Counted from the first letter of the stretch, positions 24,201 to 35,610 are shown. The stretch is 64,000 nt of DNA from Sweltsa coloradensis (GCA_024449915.1 JAMZAV010001447.1:124001-188000); one strand, 5' to 3'. Program-made: numbers and translations. The notes: generated from the letters alone by a model not told the origin.

Positions 24201-24825
24201 GTTTTTTTACACATCCCATAATTATTGTTCACTTATTATCTGTGACAGATACAATTTTTATAACTATTCAGTGCAAATTAGGCCTACCTTTTTAAAACTT
24301 TCTTTGCAATTTTTTTGGCATTTTAGGTAGGCTAGGCCTAGCCTAGCCTAACAAACAATATAAAAATAAAATATCATTAAATAGAGAGAACGACTGCCTT
24401 TAGGCTATTTGATAATAACAATAAATTAAGTAAAATAATATGTAGGCCTAGGCCTAACCTAGTACGCCTAGTGTGTTCTGACACTTGATTGAAAGTGCAA
24501 AACGATAATAGCATCGATTGTTCGTCACAACATCGATTAATTACATCAAAATTTTTTATAACACTGTGATTGGTCGCTCTATGAGCTGTGGGGGGCGGAG
24601 CTACAAGTCGCGAAAAGCCAGTTTACTTGAAACATGGTGGGTTCAAGACTAGCCTATTCGATCATGCCCATCATGCCAAGTCGCTCGCGACTTCGACTTG
24701 GTGACTTGACTCACTTCACGACTTGAAACGAGTGGTCTCAAGACTTGGCCTCCTGTTACAAGACATTTATATGAAGGCTGTGATCGGTCAGTGTGTTTCA
24801 AGGATCCAAAAACTTATCAACCTAT

Positions 24826-24912
24826 GGGGGCATTCCGAAAGTCGCTACAGTCGCCCACAGCTGTGGGGGACAATATGGCGGCTGCAGCGCTCGAACTTTC
24901 GGAATGGGCGCG
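24826..24912 (+). repeat. Short inverted-repeat element GGGGGCATTCCGAAAG
   Basis: GGGGGCATTCCGAAAGTCG on the left and CGAACTTTCGGAATGGGCG on the right form an imperfect inverted repeat about 87 bp long, related by its ends to the MITE at 25100-25291. Confidence 0.6.
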
Positions 24913-25099
24913 GCGATTTTGGGCTGTGTTTACAAATGGCTGACAGTGAAAGTGTCAACTAGCTATTCATGCGATTATAGATTAATATTTAATAATCGAG
25001 ATGACAATAGTGCTATATCATGCAATGAAGGTTTTGTCGAGAATGTGGTAGGCCTACCATTTTACTCTTTGAGCACTTTCAAACAAAATTTCAGGTTAA

Positions 25100-25291
25100 G
25101 GGGGCATTCCGTAAGTCGCTACGTGGCGCTTTGTACTTTGTACTCCAAGGTGCTGGACAATAAACCTCCATCGAGTGTAGCGATCTGTGGCTGTGTGTTG
25201 TACTGCGTAGCATGGCGCTCCAAGCTCATTTCGGACTAGGCCCTAGGCTAAGCGCTACAAAGCGCCACGTAGCGAGTTACGGAATGCCCCC
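25100..25291. mobile_element. 192-bp Harbinger-type MITE
   Basis: Terminal inverted repeats GGGGGCATTCCGTAAGTCGC and the inverse (GTTACGGAATGCCCCC) extend for roughly 36 bp, with TAA duplicated at both flanks (25097-25099 and 25292-25294). The 3-bp TAA duplication and G-rich ends fit PIF/Harbinger MITEs. It sits in the intron upstream of a MADF exon of the larger transposon. Confidence 0.8.
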
Positions 25292-26029
25292 TAAGTGGGC
25301 AGACACAACATATTTTCTTACCCGGTATCTAGCACCGAGGTTGGCCCACTTCTTCTCGAATTGTTTCTTGTGCTGGCTCACGCTGTAACTGTAACCCATT
25401 TCGGATATTACTTTTCTGTAAATAAAAAACATTACAAATGAATTAGGTTGACAAGAAATTACAAAATGTTTTAACTTGACTTATTAACTTGTCTTTGCTA
25501 TTATGTAACGTACAGTAACCAATGTAAAAAAGACAAGAAATAAATAAATAACTGGTGCATATAGGCACACATTATAAAAAACTGTACTGGTAGGCCTAGT
25601 CGGTAGATAAGCTAATTTTGATATTATATTGTAGGTCCCAATAATATGTACCTACTATTTAGCCTACTAACTTATAGTGTATATTGCTATTTTGTTTGAA
25701 AGTCTCCGAGTGGTCTAGCCCAAAATAAATGAGTTAATTCAATCAGAATTTGTTAGGCATAGCCTATACCAACAAACTTACGTCCATCCGTGAGCAGCCG
25801 AACCACGCTTCCTAGTGAAGTAATCGTTGTGCTTTGTTCGTAACTCAATCATCCGCAGAATCATCTCATCTGTCCCTAGAATAAAATACAAACATGATAG
25901 AATATAACGTGGCCAAAAAACATCCTACGCTTGATAGCTGGGAGGATTAGGAATAGGTTCTGGCATTATGCAATAAAGGCGTGGTGTTATGTGTGATTCA
26001 TGAAATGCTTTGCTTTGAATCCCTTGACT

Positions 26030-26560
26030 AACGTTCTAAGCCCATTTAGCCCTAGAGTAGGCCTATCAGGGCCTAGGCCCCTAGCTCAAGGTGGGCTAGG
26101 CCACAAACCTGGACCAAACAGCCAGGGATTGGATACACAAAGCCCTAGCCGTAGGTCAAGTAGGCACACAGCAAATTCTTTTGATGACACATACGGTCCC
26201 AAGGTCCTACTTGGGGTCCCAAGAGTAAGGCCTAGGCCCTATCTCTGGGTCAAGGTAGACCCTAGGCGTAGCAAATTTAAAAAAGGCCCCTAGGTCCTCC
26301 TAGGACTAGCCTAGGGCCTAGGGGCTAGGCTAGGCGGCCTACACATGGCCAAGGTGCTGGCTACTAGGGCCTATGCTAGGCCCTACTTGGGGTCCCAAGA
26401 GGCCCCCCCCCCTAGGCCCTATCCCTGGGTCAAGGTAGGCCCTAGGCCTAGCAAATTTAAAACATAAGGCCCCTAGGCCTAGCCCTAGCCTAGGCTAGGG
26501 GCCCTAGGCAATGGCTAGGCGGTCTAGGCCCTAGCCTAGGCTAGCACATGGTCTAAGGTA
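26030..26560. repeat. CTAGG/GGCCTA-rich low-complexity block
   Basis: Dense self-complementary CCTAGG, GGCCTA and GGCTAGGC units, with a longer unit (CTTGGGGTCCCAAGAG then GGCCCTATC then TGGGTCAAGGTAG) repeated at about 26,210-26,290 and 26,385-26,470. Similar but shorter patches are at 5,220-5,345 and 24,325-24,475. The open frame through it has no protein family support. Confidence 0.75.
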
Positions 26561-26645
26561 TTGGCCAACAATCCGTAAAAATATTCGGCAAACTAGGGTA
26601 GGTAATGAATAATAATTCTAAATAATTTATTTCTTCTCTAATTGT

Positions 26646-27452
26646 TTGGATGAGCGTAGCGAGCGAAGCGAGCGAAGCGAAGATTCCATTTCACTACACT
26701 GGAGAAAAAAATCCGGAATGTTTTTTTTTCTTTCTTTTTTTTGTATTTTTGTGTGTTTGTTAACACGATTCCGGCTAAACCGATACTCCGATTGCGATGA
26801 AATTTTATGGAGGCCTTCGAAATCTCTGAACTTAGAACTGCCACGTTTTTGAGCGCAATTGGGAAATTTTTTCTCATAAAAAACGCAATTTTACGATTTT
26901 TTTCGATTTTTAAAAAATTTCTTCGACTTATAACACCTACATGCTTTATCCGATTGTAATGATTTTTTCACAGAACCTTAATTTTATAAATTAAGATATT
27001 CGTGTGAAATTTGAGCATAATCGAAAAATTATTTCTCATGAAAATCGTAATTTTACGGGTTTTTTCTTTTTTAAAACAATTCTTTGACTTATAACACCTA
27101 CATGCTTTATCCTATTGTAATGATTTTTTTACAGAACCTTCATTTCATGAATTAATATATTCGTGTTAAATTTGAGCGCAATCGAATAATTATTTCTTAT
27201 GAAAATTGCAATTTTACGATTTTTTCTTTTTTAAAAATTACGATTAATTAAAAAATTAAGTAAATTTTTTATTTAATTTAGTTTAATTAAAAAAATTAAG
27301 TTAATTTTTTATTTAATTTAATTTAATAAAAAAAATCTTCGACTAAGTAATGAATTTTTCACAGAACAACAGAAAATCCGCGTAACACATGGCAGCTCAA
27401 TGCACCATATACGCTCATCCAACAACGCGGCGGGACTTAAGCGTTTTCCTAG
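26646..27452 (+). mobile_element. Helentron-like element, family 1, nested in Harbinger
   Basis: 5' TTGGATGAGCGTAGCGAGCG at 26646, the CGGCTAAACCGATACTCC module, several AT-rich internal units (each with ACAGAACCTTAATTT-like and TTTGAGCGCAAT-like parts), subterminal CGCTCATCCAA, hairpin AACGC...GCGTT, and end CCTAG followed by T. Its insertion inside the Harbinger element shows that the Harbinger element landed first. Confidence 0.8.
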
Positions 27453-27709
27453 TAGTATAATAATACTTACACTTTAACTCGATAGCCTCTGCTTGCATAT
27501 TATTGTCGGCGAAATTACTTGCCTCCATTTTGCTAGCAGGCTAGTGGGCTTCGTAGTGTACACTTTCGCCTGCTGTCTGCTGTCTGCTAGCCTGCTAGCC
27601 AAATCGGAGCTTTGGTCGCCTGCTAGTGACTTCACTTCCGGTAAATGAGTCCACTAGGCTAGTAGACTAGCGTGAAAATGAAGCATTGGAACGCACCCTG
27701 AACAAAGAA

Positions 27710-28080
27710 AACGTAAGTGTGCCTCGTTGGACTTGTGGTCTCTGCTTCTGGGGGCCTAGCCTTCCTAGTCTAGGGGTAGTAAGTAACAATAATCAATGCT
27801 GATATAATTATTCAGTATTTATTTAAATTAATCTTCAGAAAATACAGAACACCATTTTAGGCAGAAGTTTTTAACGATTATGTGGACTTAAATCCATCAG
27901 TTCTTGGCTTGGAAGTGTGTAAACGGTGATTTTGGCGCTCTATCGTTGGTCATTGTTCGCTCGTCGATGGTGTCGACGCCTACATAGTTGGCTTGGTTGG
28001 TTTTAAATTTAATGTCCCCCAATGAAAATCAGTTCTGTGATGACAGAGTGCATGGGTAGAATCTAAACACGAATTTATGT
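27710..28080 (+). repeat. tRNA-derived SINE, family A, interrupted
   Basis: The head CCTCGTTGGACTTGTGGTC is followed by a diverged stretch, then AAATCCATCAGTTCTTGGCT, CGCTCGTCGATGGTGTCGAC and the tail GTCCCCCAATGAAAATCAG. It starts about 12 bp after the Harbinger right end. Confidence 0.65.
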
Positions 28081-28183
28081 ATCTATTTAATTTATAGGGA
28101 AATCCTTACAGGTAGGATTGCCGGGGGAGGGAATTGCCCCGTTACTATTTTGATATTTGCCTGCACGTTATGTTGTTAACTAA

Positions 28184-28791
28184 CTAGGAAAACGCTTAAG
28201 TCCCGCCGCGTTGTTGGATGAGCGTAATTGGTGCATTGAGTAGCCAAGTGTTATGCGGATTTTCTGTTGTTCTGTGAAAAAATCATTACTAAGTTGAAGA
28301 TTTTTTTAAAATTCATTTAAATTAAATTAAAAATAAATTTTAATTTTTAATTTTTTTAATTAATCGTAATTTAAAAAAAGAAAAAAATCGTAAAATATCG
28401 ATTTTCATAAGAAATAATTATTCAATTGTACTCAAATTTCACACGAATATATTAATTCATAAAATTAAGGTTCTGTGAAAAAATCATTACAATCGGATAA
28501 AGCATGTAGGTGTTATAAGTCGATGAAATTTTAAAAAATCGAAAAAAATCGTAAAATTGCGATTTTCATGAGAAATAATTTTTCGATTGCGCTAAAAAAC
28601 GTAACAGTTCTAAGTTCAAAGATTTCGAAGGCCTCCATAAAATTTCATCGCAATCGGAGTATCGGTTTAGCCGGAATCGTGTGGACAAACAGACAAAAAT
28701 ACAAAGAAAAAAAAGAAAAAAAAAACATTCCGGATTTTTTTCTCCAGTGTAGTAGAATGGAATCTTCGCTTCGCTCGCTACGCGCATCCAA
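28184..28791 (-). mobile_element. Helentron-like element, family 1
   Basis: Minus strand: 5' TTGGATGCGCGTAGCGAGCG, the module with CCGGCTAAACCGATACTCCG, AT-rich units, subterminal CGCTCATCCAA, AACGC...GCGTT hairpin, CCTAG followed by T. 608 bp. Confidence 0.75.
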
Positions 28792-28883
28792 ATAAATGTA
28801 TTCATAAAAATGAATAAAACATTTAATAAAATTGAACTGAACTTAAAAAAAGTATAGAATAGAATTTAAAATTATCCATGTTA

Positions 28884-30544
28884 TTAGACGAGTGAGCGCA
28901 GCGAACGTAGTCTTTCCTAACGCTACTCGATCGGGCCTTGGCCGTGAGCATTGTCTGTATGTTTTAATGTCTGTCTGTTTGTCCGGGCTCATACGGCCGA
29001 ACGGCCAAATAGATTGAGCTGAAATTTTAAACAGACATCCGTGACCAGGTAACTTAGAACTGCTAACAAAATGAACAATATCAGTTGCGATTTAAGCTCA
29101 CAAGAAATAAAAATGTGACCTTAGATTGCAAATGTTTAAAATACCCATTAGTAAAAAGAACACAGCCTGTGAAAGTTTGCGATCAGATGAACCAAGTCAA
29201 TGTTTATATTATTTTGTTTTCATTATGCAATATGCATGGCTTCTGTCATTCTGTAAATGATGTTTGCTATCAAGGATACTATTATACACTTCGTTTGGGC
29301 TGGTAATGATCTACAAGAAACAGTGCGACGTATTTTATCTCGCAAACATCAGCTGGTAAGTAGGGAAGTATATTACTTTCCGAAACTAGAATGCGAGCTC
29401 TGGCAGTCGTTGTCGGGGACCCCCCATATTCTCTGACGACCTTCCCAACGACGACGACCAGGACAATACGAACGATGACAAAGACGATGACGACCACGAC
29501 GCGAGAACCCTCCCTTTTCTTTCACCTTTACCCGCGTGGCTATTTCTGATCAGCACCAGCATGGGATTTTCCTCCCTATATCCTCTAGGCAAGAGTGGTG
29601 ATTTTTGACCTAGCGGTTGTCGCACCCTTTATCCAAACTAAAACTAAATTGGGACGTATGGGACCAGCCTTTTTCATAATAGGACGACGACAAACGGTTG
29701 ACGCACCCTGAAACCAAAAAACTATAAACCACTTTCTCTGTTCGCCTAAACCTAAATATTTTATTTTTTGGGTTTATTTGGTTGAGGACGCGTCAACCGT
29801 TAGGTCATAATGCACGACTCTAGCCTAGGGGATGGGGAGGAGGGGCCCATGCTGGTCAGAATGAGCCATGGGTAAGGAGAGGAAGGGGGATTTCTCACGT
29901 CGTGGTCGTCATTGTCTTTGTCATCGTTCGTTGTGTCATTGTCACCGTCGTCGGGGAGGTCGTCAAGGGAAGGGGGAGGTGTCCCCGACGACGATTGCCA
30001 GAGCTCGCCTCTGGTTTTGTGGAGTATAATATACTTCCCTCTGATTAGCTGATGTTTGCGAGGTGGACCTTTTCTCTTGAATCGCCTTTTACGATTAGCA
30101 GAGCCATGCTCTGGGACAATTCTACCCCGGGCCCAGACGGAATCGTCTTTAATTTTTCATACATTGACGCTGGAGGAAGTACCTGTTCTAAGGGTCATAC
30201 ACCGGCCGTTCCATTTAGCCTGGGGTGTAGCCTATCTGTTCAACAAGGATCTGTGACCACAAATGTTTGTATAAAGATTATTCTAGGGAAACGCCAAAGT
30301 CGTTGTTAGACGAGTGAGTGAGCCATGTGTTGTGTACCCGCTAACATTACTTTTCTTCCCCCTACCTTAGACCTCCCAAGCCTATCATTGGCTAAAGTGG
30401 CGCATTATGGCCGGACAGTTGACGTGCCCTTAAACTTAAAAACACTATTATTTGTACCAATTACCTAACTTAAATCCAATTAATGTTCACGGGTACTCAA
30501 CACGTGGCTCTCTCACTCGTCTAACGACTTTGGCGTTTCCCTAG
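28884..30544 (+). mobile_element. Helentron-like element, family 2 (1.66 kb), copy 1
   Basis: 5' TTAGACGAGTGAGCGCAGCG and the shared module CATACGGCCGAACGGCC...AACTTAGAACTGCTAAC. It ends with CTCACTCGTCTAA, the hairpin AACG...CGTT and CCCTAG followed by T. It contains one forward and one inverted copy of repeat R (29341-29640 and 29785-30065) and a 262-bp inverted-ended piece at 30283-30544. A near-identical element is at 45681-47386. A short frame (29264-29355, IKDTIIHFVWAGND onward) stays open in both copies and runs into a GTAAGT donor. Confidence 0.7.
30283..30544. mobile_element. MITE-like piece with 40-bp inverted ends
   Basis: The left end CTAGGGAAACGCCAAAGTCG...TTAGACGAGTGAG is the inverse of the right end CTCACTCGTCTAA...GGCGTTTCCCTAG. 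A 303-bp copy is at 47084-47386. It can be read as an independent element or as a second 3' end in inverse orientation inside family 2. Confidence 0.65.
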
Positions 30545-30764
30545 TAGTCAACTGCACATAACAAAATGCAACTCAATTCTACTTATCATATAAGCTGAGA
30601 TTATAAGAGCAACCTGTTATTAAATTGAAAAATAAAATTTCAAGACTTACTTGTTCTTTTAAGACAATTTCATAAATATAATTGGTAAAAATCCTACCAA
30701 GATGGCAGTGTTTGTTTTGATGAGTTGACCTTGACCTGGAGACGTAGTTATATGTTTTAATTGT

Positions 30765-31125
30765 TGCCACTAGAAGGATGGAGATTTTAGAGTCCCCGTC
30801 TGGGCCCGGGGTAGAATTGGCCCAGAGCATGGCTCTGCTAATCGTAAAAGGCGATTCAAGAGAAAAAGTCCACCTCGCTAACATCAGTTAGTATGAAGGG
30901 TGGTATTTAACTCCCCGAAAATAGAGGCGAGCTCTGGCAATCTCATCGGGACTTTGCCCTCTTCCCTTGACGACCCCTCGACGACGATAACATTGACGAC
31001 CGCGACGTGAGAACCCCCTTCCTCCCCTTACCCGTGGCTGGTTCTGACCAGCATGGTCCCCTCCTCCCCCACCCCCTAGGTTAGAGTGGTGCATTATGAC
31101 CTAACGGTTGACGCGTCCTTAATCC
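30765..31125 (+). repeat. GAC-rich repeat R, long copy
   Basis: Starts with TCCCCGTCTGGGCCCGGGG and AAGGCGATTCAAGAGAAAAAG, continues GAGGCGAGCTCTGGCAATC, ACGACGATAACATTGACGAC and GGCTGGTTCTGACCAGCATG, and ends GGTTGACGCGTCCTTAATC. It defines the longest form of the family. Confidence 0.7.
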
Positions 31126-31984
31126 AAATAAACCAAAAGAGATTTTTTGATATTTTATATAGGATTGCAAAATGTCTATAGAATAATTAGGCCTTTTTCC
31201 CTACCCAAAATATTGCATTAAAATGTCATAAAATACAAGTAAAAGTCTTAACATTTTATTTTATTTCATTTCATTTCAATTCAATTCTACTTGTTGTGCA
31301 TGTGCAATAAAAAATGTGTCCCTATAGCATATTACCCATAAAAGAGTATTGTACATCTTATTTTGTCAAAATGTCCTATATTTACTTTTTCGTACCCAAA
31401 GTTAATAAACTGTCATAAAAACCTTAATAAAGTCTTAAAATTTTTTTGATCTCAATTCTTCCAATCAATCTTGTTTCAGTAAATCAAAAAATGCTGTCCT
31501 ATCGAGCTACCCAGAAAAGAAAGCGTTTGTGCACGAGTTTCGATTCATGGAACTCAGTACAGTTTCAATGAGTTAGACGGTAGCCAGGTATTACACTGGC
31601 ACTAAAAACTGTTTAGTAAAGCTTAAGATGCTGTGGCGCGAACTCTCAGCGCGTAAGCTTTCAGGTAAACGCTTCAAGAAAGAATGCTTTTTCATCGCCG
31701 TAAGGAAACATTGATTTTTGATTCGGAATTCTTGTCTAATGTTAGTTGGTTTATGCAAGTTAGAATCGGTGCTGGTTTTTGTGGCTGTCTTCCTAAAACT
31801 TTAGTTTCCGGTGCAAGGTCTGGAAGCCTGTTCGAGCTCTGGCGGTGGCCTCTAGAGAGAAGATTGGTCTATCAGTGGCTCTCAAAGGTGGGTTTTGCAT
31901 AGATCTTTTTTTAATCGTTTTCGTGTTATAAGCCACTCATCTTCGATGCCATTTTTACTGACTTCTCGAAGGCACTATCTTGTA
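31126..31984. other. Intergenic, no gene seen
   Basis: AT-rich. The frames at 31,684-31,902 show no recognisable domain and no splice context that supports them. Confidence 0.4.
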
Positions 31985-32155
31985 TGGCCGGTGCCGAACT
32001 TTAGGCCGTGAGGACGTGGGTTCGAGCCGTCGAGTGGTTCGAGTCCAAGACCGAGGGTTCAACCGAAGAGCTGGTTTCGTATCAGCCTATGTTTTTTTGT
32101 AATCGCCTCATCGTCTCATCAGCCGATATAATCGTCTCGATAGCACTATGATTGT
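31985..32155 (+). repeat. tRNA-derived SINE, family C
   Basis: GAGGACGTGGGTTCGAGCC and a second GTGGTTCGAGTCC give two B-box-like sites. The body TTTTTTTGTAATCGCCTC then ATAATCGTCTCGATAGCAC matches the family member at 7465. Confidence 0.6.
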
Positions 32156-32248
32156 TGGAAAAAATTGATTAAGATGAAGGCACTGACACAATCTATAAAA
32201 TGACGAAAAACAACAACAAATTAAGGAAGGATTTTTAATATTATCCAC

Positions 32249-32790
32249 AAGGCCGCTTCTCGAACGATTTTTCCAGAGCGTTGATGGATGAGTTTTAAAA
32301 AAAATCTGTCCAATGATTGAATCAGAATCAACCCTAATATTACGAAAATATCGTTTAAAAAATCGGAAAAAAATCGTAAAAGTACGATTTCTATGAGAAA
32401 TATTTCTGCAAATGTCTCTAAAATCATAATATCTTATATAATTTCAGTTATTTTAACCGTTCCCATAAAGTTTCATCAAGATCACAGTAGCTGTTTTCCC
32501 GGTCGCGGGCCAAATATCACGAAAAGATCTGATTAAAAATTGAAAAAAAAATCGTAAAAGTGCGATAATTATAAAATATATTTGATCGATTGTACCAAAA
32601 AACGTGGCAAGTCTAAGTTCAGAGATTTTGAAGGTCCCCTCCAATTTTCATCAAGATTGCAAATACCGTTTGCCCTGTAGAGCGCAAACAGACAGAAAAA
32701 AAAAAAAAAAAACACCCGAGCTATTTTTTTTTGGGGGGGGGGGGGGGGGGGGGGGGCACTGAAATTAAAGTCTTCGCTTTGCTCATCCAA
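32249..32790 (-). mobile_element. Helentron-like element, family 3
   Basis: Minus strand: 5' TTGGATGAGCAAAGCGAAGAC, a long C-run (plus-strand G-run 32733-32756), the module TAGACTTGCCACG, AT-rich part, subterminal CTCATCCATCAACG and the degenerate end GAAGCGGCC. The 3' terminal base pattern is CTTG instead of CTAG. Related copies are 45160-45680 (+) and 47999-48552 (-). Confidence 0.65.
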
Positions 32791-32799
32791 TAATATGTA

Positions 32800-34700
32800 A
32801 CATGGTGAATGTCATGCTTTGGTAAATCGAAGAGAAACTCTTCATTATGTTTAGAATCACTTGTTTGAGCCCTCGTTCACCCACAATGGCAATGTTGACG
32901 TTCGTCCAATGTTTAGTTAGGGCGGGAAACACGTTCTCTTGTTCCTAAAAGCTCGAGTTCAAAGTCAAGACGTTTATAATGGGTGCAACTGTGTTTCGCA
33001 CAAGAATGTTTTCCATCTTCCATTTCCCGAAAAAAAACAACCCTTCGAAAATAAACTCGAGTGAAAATTGCTGATCTAACCTTCGATCGGCGAGCATTAT
33101 ACATCACTTCCGCTCTACTTCCGGTTTACTTACGTTTTATTGTTATTTCTGTTATTCGGTTGCGGCCATTCGTTCTGGCCATATCAACACCCCCCTTCCC
33201 CCCACTACTCCCACCTTCTTAACATTGCCACGACCACCTCCAATTATAAACTTTCTCACAAGTTTCACAGGAAGGGATTATTGGAAGCTACATTCATTCT
33301 ACTTTCCTTGGAACTAATTTTTAACTAAACTTTATGTGCGGAAACTTTTTATTCTTTCTGATAGCTCGGAAAAAAGTTGCAGAATAATGTTTCTTATTTT
33401 AACGGTTTTCTTGACAATGTTTTTCGTAATAAATCAACTCTGTATATTTTTAAGCTGTTGTTTGTGCGTAGTAAAATAACCATAATAAATCATTATTTAG
33501 CCGTTTAATAAACTTCGTCGCAATGTATAGATTAAAAGCACGGACGCACAGTTACCCCATTGTTTTGTTATTCTAAATTTAAATACGTTTTTTATTTATC
33601 AGTGGAAGATAAAATCGTGAAACGCGGATGATAAAACTAAATTAATAAAATCAACTTGATATGTTGTTATCAATTTTTTTTTTCGACATTCAGGCTCTGT
33701 GGGGTGACATACATTTCAAAACACAATTCTTGAATGAAACTTTAAGCAAATGTTTCAATGGAATTCGGTCGTAATCCCACAACAGTTTAGCTGTATCCAC
33801 CACCCATACAATTATACCGCCACACATTGTATCGAAATATTACAATTGAGAGAGTGAAACCCAATCATTTGTGGCTGGGGAGCAACCTGTAGTTGAAGGG
33901 TGACCACACACATGGGTCTAGCTACTTCATAACAATTAAATAACATCACAAAAACATCAAACTACGGAGACACTTTTTTATTTCTGTCTGTAATAACATC
34001 ATTTACTAACACGTAGTTGTTATACAAATGGTTAGTATTAATTAATGATTATAGGGTACAAAATGCAGACGTTTAATCAATAATTTTAAATCGCTTTCTT
34101 CTATTTTATTCTGCTTCTTAAAATGCAGCTTAGTGATAAAACATGGAATGCAAAAGTTGAGTTTTGTATAATATATATATGTTCCAAAAGATTATCGAAC
34201 TCAAAAGAAACACCCGGAAATTATTGAAAAACATGTCCATGCAGTACTTTATTTGGTTTTGGATCCCAAAGTATAGTTTGTAAACAAACTGCTAGCAGTA
34301 ATTACTCTTGTGGACATATCATCGTATTAGGGCCAACATATAGTATTGATTCACTTTTATGATCCAAAGGCTATTTTAAAGATGGTTAACAATATACGTC
34401 TCATTAAATAAAGATATGTTATTTGCAGAGGAGTATTTAGATTACTATTATATCCGGACTCACTCTTCAAGTTGACATTGTATAATTTCATGAATTTGAT
34501 TATTGTTGTGTATAGTTAGATAAAATTAAGGCAGCTGTCGTGCCCTAAAAACTACGACAAGATTACAAAAAATATGATCAACTTTTATTTAAATGGAAAT
34601 AATCAAATACAAAAAATATTGAACACAGTGATAAGATACAAAGACATAGAAAAAGTGAAATGTCAATGATAACTCATTAGAAGTTTTTACAAATTTAATA
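32800..34700. other. Intergenic, no gene seen
   Basis: No frame with recognisable domains. AT-rich with occasional longer A or T runs. Confidence 0.4.
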
Positions 34701-35458
34701 GGGAACCTAAGTTTTGAAGGCGGGAAGGAAATTGGTTCTCTCTGGTCTCAGCGCCCTTAAGAATTAGCATGGTACGAAAATGTAACTCGCCGTATCTTTT
34801 GACTCGCGCAAAAGAAATCTTAACCAATAACATCACAAGATGCATAATTTTGTGAAGAAGATGATGGCATTCTACTTTGCTCGATGACACTTCCTAAATT
34901 CAAACTATTGTGAGTTAAATGGACCCATGTTTGCGCGCTGTCGCAAATGTACTCTGACTGAGCGGCAACCTAAGCGAGACGCAGCCACGTTGTGTGCAGC
35001 TGTGGCATCCTCGCATACCACGCGCCTGTCCATGGTTGCTAAATGTACTTCGCATTCAAGATTTTGTTGGCACATTAAAGGATATTTTATTAGTAATGTA
35101 TAATCTAGTACAACCCAGTGACCTCACAGTAGCCACAAAGCAAGTCGGATACCAAATGTTATACTGATACCACGGACTAAATGTTTTTACGTGCTTTTTC
35201 ATGAGCAGTTTGGAAGGAATTGGCAACAGTGTAAATGTAGAGTTCACTTCAACTCAAAACAAATGTCATTAATATTTGTGATAGAGCAGAGTTATGTATA
35301 TCCACGCAAAGAGGAAAGATTATAGTTTCTTACAGTATAAAATATAATTCCGGTCCGTGGTCGGGTTCTCGCGCTATTGCTTGCGAAACATTTAGCACGG
35401 GTTAATAGCCTATACCTCGCTGACCGGAGAGAACCGGACAACGCCCACTTAGGTTCCC
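34701..35458. mobile_element. DNA element with GGGAACCTAAGT ends (Tc1/mariner-like MITE)
   Basis: The left end GGGAACCTAAGT...GGTTCTCTCTGGTC and the right end GACCGGAGAGAACCGG...ACTTAGGTTCCC are inverse with small gaps. TA lies on both sides (34699-34700 and 35459-35460), consistent with a TA target duplication. 758 bp, no transposase. It lies just downstream of the last identified SMYD4 exon, where further exons would be expected. Confidence 0.7.
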
Positions 35459-35610
35459 TATATGTTTTCAGAGAAGAAAAATAGAAAAAAAGGTTATATT
35501 ATTATGGCTGGTGTGTTTCACAAAACACTCTTCATTTCAATATAAGTGTGTGTGACAGTGACATGTCAAAATGAGACCAATTAAACACACAATTAAATGC
35601 CAGAACTTAC

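Larger units (their letters stand above)
23290..25875 (-). pseudogene. Harbinger MADF/Myb-SANT-like accessory protein
   Basis: Two intact spliced exons are readable. 25782-25875 encodes TDEMILRMIELRTKHNDYF then RKRGSAAHGWT. 25322-25415 encodes KVISEMGYSYSVSQHKKQF then EKKWANLGARYR. The joined phase is correct and the pattern W-x-V...KKxWxNLxxxY is that of MADF/Myb-SANT domains found in the second gene of Harbinger elements. A third exon from 23890 reads DQTPATGISTEGDPVP then THWPFYTLLDDFYSSRHTI, followed by Ser/Pro-rich sequence. It hits a stop at about 23,644 in one frame while another frame stays open with similar composition, suggesting one frameshift near 23,730. No start exon was found upstream of 25875. 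Its likely role is binding the element's subterminal DNA and helping import the transposase, as known for the family. Confidence 0.7.
20723..27698. mobile_element. PIF/Harbinger-type DNA transposon, about 7 kb, with nested insertions
   Basis: Terminal inverted repeats AGGTGCGTTCCAATG (20723-20737) and its inverse ending GCACCC (27684-27698) match at 14 of 15 positions and are flanked by TGA on both sides (20720-20722 and 27699-27701). A 3-bp target duplication fits Harbinger. Both subterminal regions are rich in CTAGC (CTAGCCACTAGCCTGCTAGC on the left, CTAGCCTGCTAGCC on the right). Inside are a broken DDE transposase (+), a MADF/Myb-like gene (-), a 192-bp Harbinger MITE, and an 807-bp Helentron-like element. 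The transposase is frameshifted, so the copy is probably inactive. Confidence 0.8.

Noticed and set aside
30052..30309. Overlapping 66-85 residue frames, repeated at 46853-47056
   Set aside because: They cross repeat R and family 2 element DNA, have no domain, and differ between copies by frame-changing indels.
32733..32756. G-quadruplex or telomere-like signal
   Set aside because: A plain G homopolymer within a Helentron-like element; length is unreliable and no telomere repeat is present.
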